Part shown: piece after piece, positions 14,109 to 24,900 of the stretch
Numbering within the stretch: the stretch's first letter is position 1
Layout of the letters: every line of letters starts with the position of its first letter
From: Zantedeschia hybrid cultivar
Taxonomy: Eukaryota; Streptophyta; Magnoliopsida; Alismatales; Araceae
NCBI GenBank assembly: GCA_030544215.1
Contig: JARZZO010000003.1
Span: forward strand, 32,182,379-32,246,378
Length of the DNA: 64,000 bases
Direction of reading: 5' to 3'
The notes under the pieces: model-generated
Databases searched by the model: none
The model's input: the letters and a program-made list of their open reading frames with translations, nothing else
What the model was told of the DNA's origin: nothing
Translations under genes and position numbers: made by a program

Positions 14109-14839
14109 TTAGGATTTGAGTAAAGGACACAATGGTTCAACATACACTTGATTAAATGGTTGCAATTGAGCTTTTCGATGGGTCGGCGGAACTTGAAGTC
14201 CTAAGGATAGGAATAACCTTAAGGGGCCTAATTTAATATTTATTTATTTTTTGATAATTTCTTTTTTAACCTGGACGAGTGGATTTGGGAGGTTAGATGC
14301 ACTTCACCTCAGCCAAAAGACACTAATCACTTGGGGTTGGCTCCCTTGGCTTGACGTGTTACCGGTTCACACTCTAATTAAAGGAGGTTGTCTGGAGATA
14401 ACTAGTGCAAGTTAAGGAAATTAAACAAGTAGAGGCCATATACAATGAATAAATGTTGAGGTCATTCATATATAGTCCCAAATTATTACAACCCAACATA
14501 AAAGAACTTCAAGAGTTACAAAGAATTAATAAATTACAAAGCCACAAGTCTCAAGACACATGTACAAAATAAGTCTTAAATATAAATTATACCATATGAT
14601 TATATTGCTGACTACCACGCTACCACTTTGCCTTTGATGATTGAGGATGAACACCTACATCTATGAAGGGGCTGAAAACTCTAGAAGAAAACTCAGTAGG
14701 GATCTTGTGTCCAGGAAGGCCTACGAAACCGCTATCGAATGAAACAAAGATATATCTCAATATGATAACATGAACATTAAAGAGATCATTTTCCAAACTA
14801 ATGTTTACTAAGATTCACGAATTAAATGTTGTCTACTTA
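14109..14839. other. Old repeat sequence flanking the Tat insertion
   Basis: No gene is visible. The part from about 14460 to 14844 continues at 34869 once the 20-kb element is removed, as the TSD shows. Together with 34869-36726 and 38290-38894 it may be one old gypsy LTR on the minus strand (start TGTAATACCTCAG at 38894). That assignment is tentative. Confidence 0.35.
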
Positions 14840-14844
14840 GTCCA
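14840..14844 (+). repeat. Target-site duplication GTCCA, left
   Basis: GTCCA precedes the LTR start TGTAGACACG. The same five bases follow the right LTR at 34864-34868. Confidence 0.95.
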
Positions 14845-15033
14845 TGTAGACACGCTAATTTTAACGTCATTTCGAGTAAATTTCATATCATATAATAATG
14901 CCTCAGAATGGTCTGATAATTAATCAATGATTAATTTTTATTGATATTTTTGAGTGTCGGGTCAAACATACATGTTTAAGTTAATCAATTGAATTGATTT
15001 TAGCTCAAATTTCAGTTAAAATATGGAGAATCC

Positions 15034-15332
15034 TAAAAGGCGTCGACCCATGTAGACGCTATTTAGAGTTTATTCCTATTTTAGCGTTTAAATTTGAATT
15101 TTAATTAATTGATTTATTAGCTAAAAGGCGTCTGTGAGGGTCGACGCGTTTTATGTTTCCTAAACTATTTTAACTTCTCTTCCGGATGTTTATCCTTATC
15201 TTAATTAGTGTAAAAGACGTCTACACATGTGGACGCGTTTTAGCTAATAAAGATAAAGATAAGTTTTCCCGGATATTTATCCTTATCTTAATTTAATCTG
15301 AAAGGCGTCAGCCATGGTGGACGCGTTTTAGA
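15034..15332 (+). repeat. Hairpin-motif cluster, 5' LTR (4 units)
   Basis: There are four units of the form (C)TAAAAGGCGTC, loop, GACGCGTTTTAG. Their inner arms are at 15040/15055, 15128/15143, about 15217/15232 and about 15304/15320. Loops differ completely between units while the arms and flanking A/T runs are kept. All are upstream of the TATA box. Confidence 0.85.
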
Positions 15333-15429
15333 TAATTACAGATAAAGATGAATTAATCAGTATTTATCTGTCGATTAAGACAGATAAATCCTAGATTTTT
15401 CTATGTTAATCGCGAACGCAGAAAAAGCC

Positions 15430-15437
15430 TATAAATA
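15430..15437 (+). promoter_or_regulatory. LTR TATA box
   Basis: TATAAATA lies in CCTATAAATACC, followed about 30 bp on by a GA-rich stretch. It is the likely pol II promoter for the genomic RNA, placing the U3/R border near 15465. The 3' LTR has the same box at 34121. Confidence 0.8.
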
Positions 15438-16180
15438 CCTTGCATCTCAAAGAGTTAAAAAAGAGAGAGAGAATTAAGTTGAGCCAAGCCATAGCGCTAT
15501 AGCGATTTGAAGATCGAAGCAACCACGTCGGAACGCCGGAGCGCTGCCATTTCCAGAAGACGGCGTCCCTCTTCAAGATCTTCATCTTTCAAGGCTTCTC
15601 CAACTGGGCATAATTTTTTCATTTCTGAATTTCAATTACATCTTCATTAGTTTCATTCTCATATTCACTTCATGCAACACACACCACAACATTAATTTTC
15701 CAAAACCCATTTGTTTTAAAGGGGTTTCAAAGCCATTTAAACAAGTGAATTGCTGTTTTTAAGCATGTTTATAATCATGGTTATCTTTGATATTACTTCT
15801 ACTTGAAATTCTCATCATCATTCTTCATTTCCATTTTTCTGTTCCTGTCTCTGCTGCACTCAACAACAACAACAAGAGATCAAAAGGGGGAAATCAAGCA
15901 CAAAGCCAGGAGAACTTCTGGACGATCCTCAACCTCAACAGCAAGAACAAAAAGAACAAAGAAAGGGCTCTCTTTCTTCAGCCGGCTGAAGGAGGGGAAC
16001 CAAGGACTCATTCTTCCGCGTTCAAACAGGTAGGCGATCAAATCTCTTTTGAAGCTTTTTAGTTAAAAGTTTCTGGCGATCACTGCACTTTAGTTGCTAT
16101 TTTTAATAGGTTAGTTTACACTAAACAACATAGTTTTTCATATTAATCACACGAGCATTTTCAGCACCTACAGCTCTTTT

Positions 16181-16198
16181 TGGCGATCACGGTGGGAC
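16181..16198 (+). other. Primer-binding site of Tat element
   Basis: TGGCGATCACGGTGGGAC begins eight bases after the LTR end and starts with TGG, as expected for pairing with a tRNA CCA end. The decayed copy has TGACGATCACGGTGGGAC at 55627, showing conservation. I cannot name the tRNA from memory with confidence. Confidence 0.7.
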
Positions 16199-17311
16199 TT
16201 GGTCTCGCCGTCTTTTAGTTTCTTTTGTTCTTACTGTTATCATATCGGGCACCCACGGTGCACCATTTGTGTCTTTCGACACGTCCTCACCAATTGGTGA
16301 GTGTTTAGTTTAATTAATTCCCCTCGTGCACCACGTGCACACCCCAGTGGCAAGATCTTGCCCTCCCCTTGATTAGTTCAAAAAAGCTGTTTTTGTGATA
16401 AAATGATGTGTGATTGAGTGATTTCCTAGTTGTTTAGTTAGTAAATCATCCTGTTTAAAATCTGAAACTAAAAATCTTTGCATTAGTCGATTGTTTACTG
16501 CATTTTACCCTGTTTGAGGAGGATTCGACCCAGAAAATCCTTCTGGAAATCTGTTTCTGCGAAGTAAAAAGCGTCTAGGAACGTTGACGCGTTTCAAAAC
16601 CGCGTCAGCACACCCAGACGCCTTTTAGTCTTCAGACTGTCTCTGCTGTTTGCATCTCTTTCTGCGAAATAATTAAGTTCTGTGTTGAATAGCGTCGACC
16701 ACCATCGACGCTATTCAGACAGTTTTTAGTTATTTTCCAGACTTTCTCTGCTGTTTGCATCTGTTTCTGCGAAAGAATTAAGCTCTGTTTTGAATAGCGT
16801 CGACCATACTCGACGCGATTCAGACATTTTCTTAATTATTTCTCAGTTTCCAGATTTCTGTGGTTGAGTGCTAGCTACCCATTATTTTATTAAGCATTAG
16901 AGGCCATCCAGGTCGCAGGGCATACGCATTGAGGCGAAAACCCTCATCTTCTTAGGAACACATTACTCAACGTCAGCAACTCTCTCTGATTGGGTTGGTC
17001 CCTTGATCAGACTAGAGAAGTTGACGTTGAGACCTCCATAAGTCCCCAAAATCAAGGTATTCCTCCTTGATCATCGGGCTGGTTGTACCAATTGAAGTCC
17101 CGGCTAGATTTCGAAAGCGTTGTGAGAGAGAACCCTAGAGAATAACGGTGGAAACTGAACTGAAACTAGGATCCTTCCCTGAGCGAAATTGTGGTTTAAT
17201 CCAATTCAAATAATTCAACAAGGAATCCTAAAATCACGTTAAGCATCCACTTGTTTGATTAATCTCTGTACAACTTGTTTGATTAAATCTTTGAAAAGGG
17301 AATCTAATATC
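16199..17311 (+). other. Leader between PBS and gag
   Basis: This is about 1.1 kb of untranslated leader. It has no upstream extra ORF, unlike Ogre elements. It holds four hairpin-motif units, and a stretch at 16860-17110 that is well conserved in the decayed copy (56220-56440), so it may carry packaging or dimerisation signals. Confidence 0.65.
16567..16824 (+). repeat. Hairpin-motif cluster, leader (4 units)
   Basis: Two units lie back to back at 16567-16628. One is a perfect 12-bp inverted repeat at 16687-16716 (GAATAGCGTCGA, 6-nt loop, TCGACGCTATTC). One lies at 16791-16822 with the GAATAG...GATTC variant. The change from AAAGG to AATAG in the left arm is matched in the right arm, which keeps pairing. 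Confidence 0.85.
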
Positions 17312-20300
17312 ATGTTGCTGCGATCAGGCAGAGATTTGAGTATGGCCCAAGACGCCATCATCAACTACGAGGGAGATGCTAATGCCCCTCGCGATTCAGA
17401 CTTCAATTATGAGAACAGGAGAGATGCTGATGCCTCTCGTAACTCTGTCCCCATTCCAGTTCGACATGACGGGAATGTCCGAACTGCTCTTTTTCATCCG
17501 CACGATCAATATCATGATCTGCCTCCGCATGAATATGCGATCCCCAATCCCGATCTTGAGGGGGACATGAATCATCATGATCCCTCATCCTCCGATCCTA
17601 TGGATCTTGTCAATGCCCTGGGAGTTCTTGCCTCCCGACTGGACCCTCAGCAGTTCGAGGCCATCCAGTCTATTTTGAAGGGGAAGGCACCCATGCAGTC
17701 TGCTGAGCCGAACCCTATGGCTCCCCCCGTTGTTACTCAACAACCTCCTCCTCCTCCTCCTTATATCCATCAGGCCATGGAAGGCCTTCACATTACTTCT
17801 CGGCCCAGTGGGCCGCAACTTTCATCATCTAGGCAACCGGCTAGACCGCAAACGCCTATTTATCAAAATGCCCTCGGGCATGGCGGAAGCTCTGCCGGAC
17901 CTCATCCTTATTATCCTCCTTGTCCAACGTACTCTAGGCAGCAGGCCTATCAGGTACTTCCACCTCCTCCTCCTCCCCAGGCAGATCTGACCACGCAGAC
18001 GTTGCTGGCCAAGATGGAGCGCATGGATGAGCAGTTCAACAATCTCCAGAAGATGATGGGGGTTAAAGCTGTACCGGAAATCAATTTACTGAGCCTGCCA
18101 GTGTTCCATCTGCCACCCTCTGAAATGCCAGTGTATCGGAAGTATAACGGTACTGGTAACCCCTTCACGCACCTGAAGGAGTTCATGTACGAATCCTCTT
18201 TCTGGCAGAATGACAAGAGGTCGTTGGCCTTCTTGTTCAGGAGATCTCTAGAGGGACCAGCCCTCGAGTGGTTCTTTTCTTTGGAACCCTCCGAAGTAGA
18301 GGATTACGGTATCGTTTCACGCAAATTTATCAAACGATACCAGGACAGAGTTGCACCCTCCTTGTCTATCACGGACCTCATTGCAGAAAAAATGAAACCG
18401 GATGAGGAGTTTGTCAGTTTTGTTGACAGGTGGCGGGGCCTGGCTGAAAAGGTAAAAGATCACATGTCTGAATCTGAACAAGTGAAGATGCTAATTTCTA
18501 ACGCCACTCCCCAGTTCAAGCTAGTCCTCTCCTTGAACAACTTGACTAATATGGCAGAGCTCTATGAAAGAGCACGGTACTGCCAGAATGCCTTCAAGGA
18601 CGCTACGTTCTCTAACGTCTTTGATCCTCACAGACCTAACAGGCCTCCACCTCGGAAGCCTGCAGTGCCGAATTCTCCCAACACAGGTCCAACTACTGAG
18701 GGCACGCTCTCTCACGAGCAAGTCAGTACCATGAACAATAATTCGCCCCAGTTTGTGAGGAACCAGCAGCAGTACCAGAGGCCACCACAGCCGAGCCAAC
18801 AGGGGTATAGGCAACAGCAGAACCCCCATTACCAACAGCAGTACCAGCGGCCCCAGCAGCCGAATCAAAACCAGCAACAGCCGCCACGGCACCAGCAGTA
18901 TCAGCAGCCCCCTCAGCAGCAGTATCAGCAGCAACAGCCACAGTACCAGCCGCGCGCACCGCCGGCGTACCACAATGTCCCTCCTCCTGGTGACTACAAC
19001 CAGCAGAGGAGACCTCCAGGCCCGAAAAGGGCAGAATACCCGGCCCTCCCAGAATCCTTGGCGGATATCTTCAGCGCTTTAATGGCAGCCAATGCCTTAG
19101 TCTTGCCAAGAGAAAAGGCCGTCTGGCCTCAAAATGCCGATACGTCTAGGTATTGCTATTTCCACAGGCAACCTGGGCATACCATTGACACCTTCTTTCA
19201 ATTCAGAGATTATATTCATGATCTCAATGAGCAGGGCGGCATAGACTGGGAGGAAATGAAAAAGTACATAACGGCCCTGAAGGCGAGGAGACCGCAGCAG
19301 CAGCAAGCAAGACCACCGGCACAAGCAGTAGCGCCACCCAACATGGGTATAGTGCAGAATCCACTCCCGGAGCACCAGAACCAAAACCAGGTTGCTCCCA
19401 TTTTGACGAACAGCCAGTCTGAGGCTGGTCGTGGGCAGCAGTGGAGAGTAGAGGACTCTTCCTCTCTTTGTTCAACGGGTCACGTTCAAAGTACCGCAGA
19501 GCGACCACCACGCCGCACCATCCACATACCAAGGCCACAACCCGTTACCATCACCCCTATACCCACGCCTACATATCACTCACCCACACCCAATAATCCA
19601 TTACCACTACCCACCTTCCTTAGGCCCATTACACCCCGCACCACTACGCCTCCATCATATAGCCCCCCGCAAACCAATAACGCGCCCCTCTTACCATCTA
19701 GGCCATTACTACGCATACCATTTCCTACTTCACCCGCTACCACTACCATCCACCCAGATATCCCCTTACCATCTAGACCGCTATTACGCGTACCATTCCC
19801 CACTTCGCCAACCGCTTACCCATCCACCATCCAACCCTCTAGGCCTTTAATCCGCACCGCGCCATCACCACCCAACCCTACGCCATCACCTACATACCAA
19901 CCCTCTACGCCATCCGCACCATCCAACTCTGCGGTACTTAAGGTGTCACCCGGATCCTCCACGGTTGAGGAACACGCGCTCCGGAGTGGAAGGATTTTCA
20001 ACAAGGTCTTCCCTCAGTCCACAGTCAGAGACGGCCCATCACAGCCCACTGAGGAAGCCCATAATGAAGAGAGTGCACCAGGCACTCAATACGACATGTT
20101 GAAACACCTGGATCGGACACCGGCACGGATCACTATACTCGAATTAATCAAAAGATCCAAGAGTCACCAAGAAGCTTTAATGGAATATCTACAGAAGGTG
20201 ATGGTCAATGAAGACGTGCCGGTAGAGAAGATTGCAGCACTACTAGTTCCTCAAGGGGATCAGCCCTCCATAACATTTCATACATCGGAACTAGCACCGC

Positions 20301-21916
20301 CAGCAGCCAGAAGCATGGCTCTGAGTATCACGGTCAACATCTGTAAGAAGGCCGTGGATGCATGCCTGGTCGACACAGGGGCTTCGATCAATGTTTTACC
20401 TCCGAAGACCCTGGAGCTGTGCGGTGTGCCCAAAGAGAAATGGCTACCCAGCCCCATCTCAGTGACAGCATATGACAATTCTACCCGTTCCCCTCTGGGA
20501 ATGGTTTATTTAAAGGTGGAGCTGGGCCCTGTAAGTCATGCAGAGGTCGAATTTCACATCCTGGAAATCGACCCTTCCATAAATGCCATTTTAGGCCGTC
20601 CTTATATTAAAACTCTTGAGGCGATTCCTTCTACGAATCATCAATGCCTCAAGTTTCCTTACAAAGGACGAATAATTAAAGTAACGAGCATGCCGATCCT
20701 TGCTGCTGCTCATACCTTGAACATTAAATCTGCTGTTTTACCTGGCCGACAACCTTTTATGTCGGTATTACAGGTCTACCGTCCAGTGGCTGATCCTCTG
20801 AAAGCCGCCACTATTTCTACATATCCGTTAGATGCTATCAAAAGGGGGAAGTGCATGAGTACCCCAGGATGGAGGATTATGATGAAAAACGGCTACGAGC
20901 CTGGAAAAGGTCAGGGCACACAATTGCAAGGCAGGACCACTCTTGTCAGAAATCATCGAGCAGCACCTGGAAATGGTCTGGGCTATAGGCCAATAAAACT
21001 GAAACAAGATCCGGTTCAGCAAGCAGAGATCAAAGAAGGTCCGAAAATCTGGGAGGCAATGTCCACACCACCCAAAGAAGGCCGAGATCCCCTAACATGG
21101 ACCCTGTGTACGCACTTCGTGAAAGGGCCCATACTTAGCCAAGACAATACGGTAGTCATTACTTCCTGTTTTGACTTCCATGATATATATGGGAGGGACT
21201 TGGCCAGACATTGCTCCGAATTGCTTACGTACCAATCCTTGGAGGCTCTGCGGCCTATGAAAAGGAGGAAATTCCATAATCCCGAATGTGAATGGTACAG
21301 GTGGTTCGATCTGAGGGACCTGTATATTGCACTGAACAGACTATTCTTGGATCCTGCAGAACCTAAGTGGCCGCCGCAGATTGATGAACTGATTGAAAGC
21401 CCTGGTGCCATATTTGACAAGCGGATACTGCTATCTGAAGAAACTGACGAAGGGGAGCCGGATGACCCATATCAAGCTGGTTACACAACAGATCTGCTCT
21501 GGAGGGGGACATATCCTTCACATGTCTTCATGCTCCATACTCTTTTTCGTACACTGCTCTTGACCCCGACTTGGTCGCGGGTCATAATTGAAGATATTCC
21601 ACGGGCTCCGCCCGTCATGATTACTCTGTCCCCTCGGGACATTATACCACAACCTCCTCTCGATCTAGAGAGGTTGTATGATCTGATCTGGGACATATTA
21701 CTATATGATCCCCCCAATCCTCTGGCCTTGGTGCCACTTCCTCCGTCTGATTATCCTCCCATTTTTATTCATTCCTGCTTTATGTTTAATTCTTTCATTT
21801 TCCAAAAAAAAACGCCAATTTGGCAACAAATTCTTCCCAAATCCTCATTGAGGAAACATCTTACTTGTCCGATTGCACCCCGCCGCGCGGGTCCTTCGGT
21901 CAAGATTCTCTCCTAG
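17312..21916 (+). CDS. gag-pro: Gag-protease polyprotein with G-patch
   Basis: The product is 1534 residues. I chose ATG 17312 (MLLRSGRDLS) over the in-frame upstream start at 17255, because the decayed copy keeps the same MLLRSGRDLS start at 56652. Order: a disordered N terminus; Pro-rich stretch; Retrotrans_gag core about 265-410 (EGPALEWFF, KFIKRYQDR); Gln/Pro-rich tail about 480-570; a zinc-knuckle-like CYFHRQPGHTIDT at about 615 whose expected last Cys is Phe; a Pro/Thr linker about 760-880 with SRPLLRVPFPTSP-type repeats; aspartic protease with DTGA at 1021; a G-patch at about 1185-1230 (NGYEPGKGQGTQLQGRT, GLGYRP). A conserved C-terminal segment of unknown role follows (DIYGRDLARHCSELLTY). 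Gag forms the particle, and the protease cuts the polyprotein. It overlaps pol by 127 nt. Confidence 0.93.
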   Translation: MLLRSGRDLSMAQDAIINYEGDANAPRDSDFNYENRRDADASRNSVPIPVRHDGNVRTALFHPHDQYHDLPPHEYAIPNPDLEGDMNHHDPSSSDPMDLVNALGVLASRLDPQQFEAIQSILKGKAPMQSAEPNPMAPPVVTQQPPPPPPYIHQAMEGLHITSRPSGPQLSSSRQPARPQTPIYQNALGHGGSSAGPHPYYPPCPTYSRQQAYQVLPPPPPPQADLTTQTLLAKMERMDEQFNNLQKMMGVKAVPEINLLSLPVFHLPPSEMPVYRKYNGTGNPFTHLKEFMYESSFWQNDKRSLAFLFRRSLEGPALEWFFSLEPSEVEDYGIVSRKFIKRYQDRVAPSLSITDLIAEKMKPDEEFVSFVDRWRGLAEKVKDHMSESEQVKMLISNATPQFKLVLSLNNLTNMAELYERARYCQNAFKDATFSNVFDPHRPNRPPPRKPAVPNSPNTGPTTEGTLSHEQVSTMNNNSPQFVRNQQQYQRPPQPSQQGYRQQQNPHYQQQYQRPQQPNQNQQQPPRHQQYQQPPQQQYQQQQPQYQPRAPPAYHNVPPPGDYNQQRRPPGPKRAEYPALPESLADIFSALMAANALVLPREKAVWPQNADTSRYCYFHRQPGHTIDTFFQFRDYIHDLNEQGGIDWEEMKKYITALKARRPQQQQARPPAQAVAPPNMGIVQNPLPEHQNQNQVAPILTNSQSEAGRGQQWRVEDSSSLCSTGHVQSTAERPPRRTIHIPRPQPVTITPIPTPTYHSPTPNNPLPLPTFLRPITPRTTTPPSYSPPQTNNAPLLPSRPLLRIPFPTSPATTTIHPDIPLPSRPLLRVPFPTSPTAYPSTIQPSRPLIRTAPSPPNPTPSPTYQPSTPSAPSNSAVLKVSPGSSTVEEHALRSGRIFNKVFPQSTVRDGPSQPTEEAHNEESAPGTQYDMLKHLDRTPARITILELIKRSKSHQEALMEYLQKVMVNEDVPVEKIAALLVPQGDQPSITFHTSELAPPAARSMALSITVNICKKAVDACLVDTGASINVLPPKTLELCGVPKEKWLPSPISVTAYDNSTRSPLGMVYLKVELGPVSHAEVEFHILEIDPSINAILGRPYIKTLEAIPSTNHQCLKFPYKGRIIKVTSMPILAAAHTLNIKSAVLPGRQPFMSVLQVYRPVADPLKAATISTYPLDAIKRGKCMSTPGWRIMMKNGYEPGKGQGTQLQGRTTLVRNHRAAPGNGLGYRPIKLKQDPVQQAEIKEGPKIWEAMSTPPKEGRDPLTWTLCTHFVKGPILSQDNTVVITSCFDFHDIYGRDLARHCSELLTYQSLEALRPMKRRKFHNPECEWYRWFDLRDLYIALNRLFLDPAEPKWPPQIDELIESPGAIFDKRILLSEETDEGEPDDPYQAGYTTDLLWRGTYPSHVFMLHTLFRTLLLTPTWSRVIIEDIPRAPPVMITLSPRDIIPQPPLDLERLYDLIWDILLYDPPNPLALVPLPPSDYPPIFIHSCFMFNSFIFQKKTPIWQQILPKSSLRKHLTCPIAPRRAGPSVKILS

Positions 21917-24900
21917 ATTTACTCTGTCCCTCCCCTCGGGAGGATTCTCTTGTATTTCCACTTGTATCCCAGGATTTTCATCCTGCTTCGTCTTCGTTAG
22001 GTTATGATAGTGAAGTTAGGCAGTCTAGTCAGGTTAGGAAGTCTAGGAAGCCTAAGGGTAGGCAAATTCCAGATAGATACCTCCAGGACTTAGCTGATAA
22101 ATGCTCTTCTTGTTCTTTGATCCCTCAGCTTTTAGAAAATCCAATTCAGATGCCAGAAGATTGCATGGACGATGAGTCAGTCAATGATGGGTACGGGGTA
22201 TATGAATTAGTACATGAAAAGGACCCCATTGTTGAAAATGAGGAAGATGACGAGGACGCGGCTGAGGCATATGCCAGTGGAGTAAAGAGATTCGATGAAC
22301 CCTCAGCTGCCGTAGAAGAGCCCACCAAAGAAATTAATTTAGGGACTGAAGACGAACCTAAGGTTGTCCTCGTCAGTAAAAATCTTTCTTCAGAGGATGA
22401 AAAAGCAATGGTACAAGTTCTCAAGGACTATAAGGACACTTTCGCCTGGAGTTATGAAGATATGCCGGGGTTAGACTCAACTTTGGTTGAACACAGATTG
22501 ACATTAAAGGAAGGAGCTAGCCCGGTCAAACAAAAATTAAGGCGATTCCACCCACAAATGGCTCTAAAGATGAAGGAAGAGGTCGACAAACTGCATAAAG
22601 CCAAATTTATTAGAGTTGTCCTTTATCCACAATGGGTGGCCAATATAGTCCCGGTTATGAAGAAGGACGGGAAGGTCAGGATTTGCATTGACTTCCGCGA
22701 TTTGAACCGGGCGTGTCCTAAAGATGATTTTCCATTGCCTCATATTGATGTACTCATCGATAATACTGCTGGCTATGAGACGTTATCATTTATGGACGGA
22801 TTTTCAGAATATAATCAGATTAAGCTGGCAGAAGAAGATCAAGAGAAAACATCATTCACTACACCTTGGGGAACATACTATTATGTTGTCATGCCATTTG
22901 GATTAAAGAATGCTGGAGCCACCTATCAGAGGGCCATGATGGCAATATTTCATGACATGATGCACATAGATTTGGAAGTGTATGTGGATGACTTATTGGT
23001 TAAATCGAAAACAAAGGCTGAGCACGCCAAAGTTTTGGCAAGGGTGTTAGAAAGATCAAGAGAATATCAGTTAAAGATGAACCCCAAGAAATGTGTATTC
23101 GGGGTATCTTCAGGGAAATTGCTTGGATTTATCGTCAGCAAACGGGGAATTGAGATCGATCCTAACAAGGCGAAGGCTATTAGAGAAATGACACCTCCTA
23201 AAAACTTGAAAGAGTTGAGAGGATTAATCGGGAGGTTACAATTTATTCGCCGTTTTGTCTCCCAGCACTCACAAAGGTGTAAGCCGTTTTACGAGCTTAC
23301 CAAGCCAGGAGTCAAATTCGATTGGGACGATAAGTGTCAGGAGGCATTCGATGGATTGAAGGACTATTTAGCAAGTCCTCCTGTTTTGAGACCACCATCT
23401 CCAGGCAAACCATTGATACTTTACATTTCAGTCCTGGATGATGCTGTGGGGGCTGTCCTAGCACAAGAAGATGAAGAAGGAAAAGAGAGGGCAGCCTACT
23501 ATCTCTCTAAACTTCTCAACCCCGCTGAGCAGAGATATACGGCGATGGAGAAAACATGTGCAGCATTGGTTTGGGTCGTGCAGAAATTAAAGCATTATTT
23601 TCTGGCCCATGAAGTTCATCTCATCGCTAGGATGAATCCAATCAAATTCCTTCTGGAGAAATCTGTTCTTACTGATAGGTTAGCACGATGGCAAAGCTTT
23701 CTATCTCAATTCGACATCATCTATATTCAGCAGAAAGCGATCAAGGGCTATGCCATAGCAGAACATCTTGCTCATCATCCCCTTCCTCGATTTGATCCAG
23801 TCCGATCAGAGTTTCCGGATGAGGAACTGATGTCCGTAAATCAAATCAGAGATGATATGTGGACTCTGCATTTTGACGGAGCTCTGAATTCTCATGGAAA
23901 AGGGATCGGTATTGTTCTGTTATCACCTGAAGGTATCACCATTCCACAAGCCTTTCAGCTTGATTTTCCAGTCACAAACAATATAGCTGAATACGAGGCA
24001 CTTCTTGCTGGTCTCGAGGCTGCTCATTTCCATGGTGCCACCAAACTCAGGATTGTAGGTGATAGCCAGCTAATTCTTCGCCAAGTGCTGACCAAATATC
24101 GAACTCTCGATCCCAAGCTCAAGCCTTATCAGGAGCTTACTTCTGCTTATTCAAAGCTTTTCACGAAATTGATCTTTGTCCATGTCCCTAGGAATCAGAA
24201 CATCTTAGCTGACGCTCTAGCTTCACTTGCATCTTCTCTTGATTTTCCAATCTGCAAACAATCTGAATCAATCATAGTTCATAGGCGTCTTTTACCTGCC
24301 GTGAAAGATCCTTCATTCCTTAGAACTAAGGAGAAGTTGCTGAAGAAAGTCAGAGACGGAGATATCATTGAAAAAAGAGAAATCATGTTAATGGAGCTGT
24401 TAGAAGAGATGGATGATGAACAGAAGCCATGGTATTATGAAATTGCAAAATATTGTGAAGATCAATCGTATCCTGAGGAAGCTACAACTGAGAAGAAGAG
24501 AGCTATCAGGAGAGTCGCTCAACGATACACCCTAGTTGGGGGAGCATTATATAAGAGAGGTTTTGATGGAGTTCTTCTGAGATGTCTAGACGAAGATGAG
24601 CTTTGGAAGGTTATGGAAGGAGCTCATAGTGGAGTTTGTGGTGGTCATGTCAATGGACAGATGTTAACAAAGAAGATCCTCAGACAAGGATTTTATTGGC
24701 CAACCATGGAAGAAGACTATGTAGGATATGTTCGTAGGTGTGCTAAGTGTCAACTTCACGCCGATAAAATTCATTCTCCTGCATCTTCACTCCATCCTGT
24801 TTCTTCCCCATGGCCTTTCTCCATGTGGGCTTTCGACATCATTGGACCTCTTGGCAATCCCGATTCCGGCATCAAGCAAAAATCTTTCATTCTCACGGCA

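Larger units (their letters stand above)
14845..16172 (+). repeat. 5' LTR of Tat element
   Basis: The LTR starts TGTAGACACG and ends CACCTACA, length 1328. It is identical to 33536-34863 except for five G/A differences. U3 carries four GCGTC/GACGC hairpin units. A TATA box lies 585 bp in. Two overlapping frames of 76 and 91 codons at 15787-16062 repeat in both LTRs; I treat them as chance frames in R/U5. Confidence 0.97.

Noticed and set aside
15034..15332. Hairpin units as a CRISPR-like array
   Set aside because: Spacing is irregular, the repeats are inverted rather than direct, and the setting is a plant retroelement.
15787..16062. 76- and 91-codon frames in the LTR, repeated at 34478-34753
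   Set aside because: Both copies lie in R/U5 and are identical because the LTRs are; no motif, two overlapping frames, and the decayed LTR does not keep them.
18521..18973. 150-codon minus-strand frame inside gag
   Set aside because: Leu-rich shadow of the Gln/Pro-rich gag repeats; the plus strand carries conserved gag motifs.
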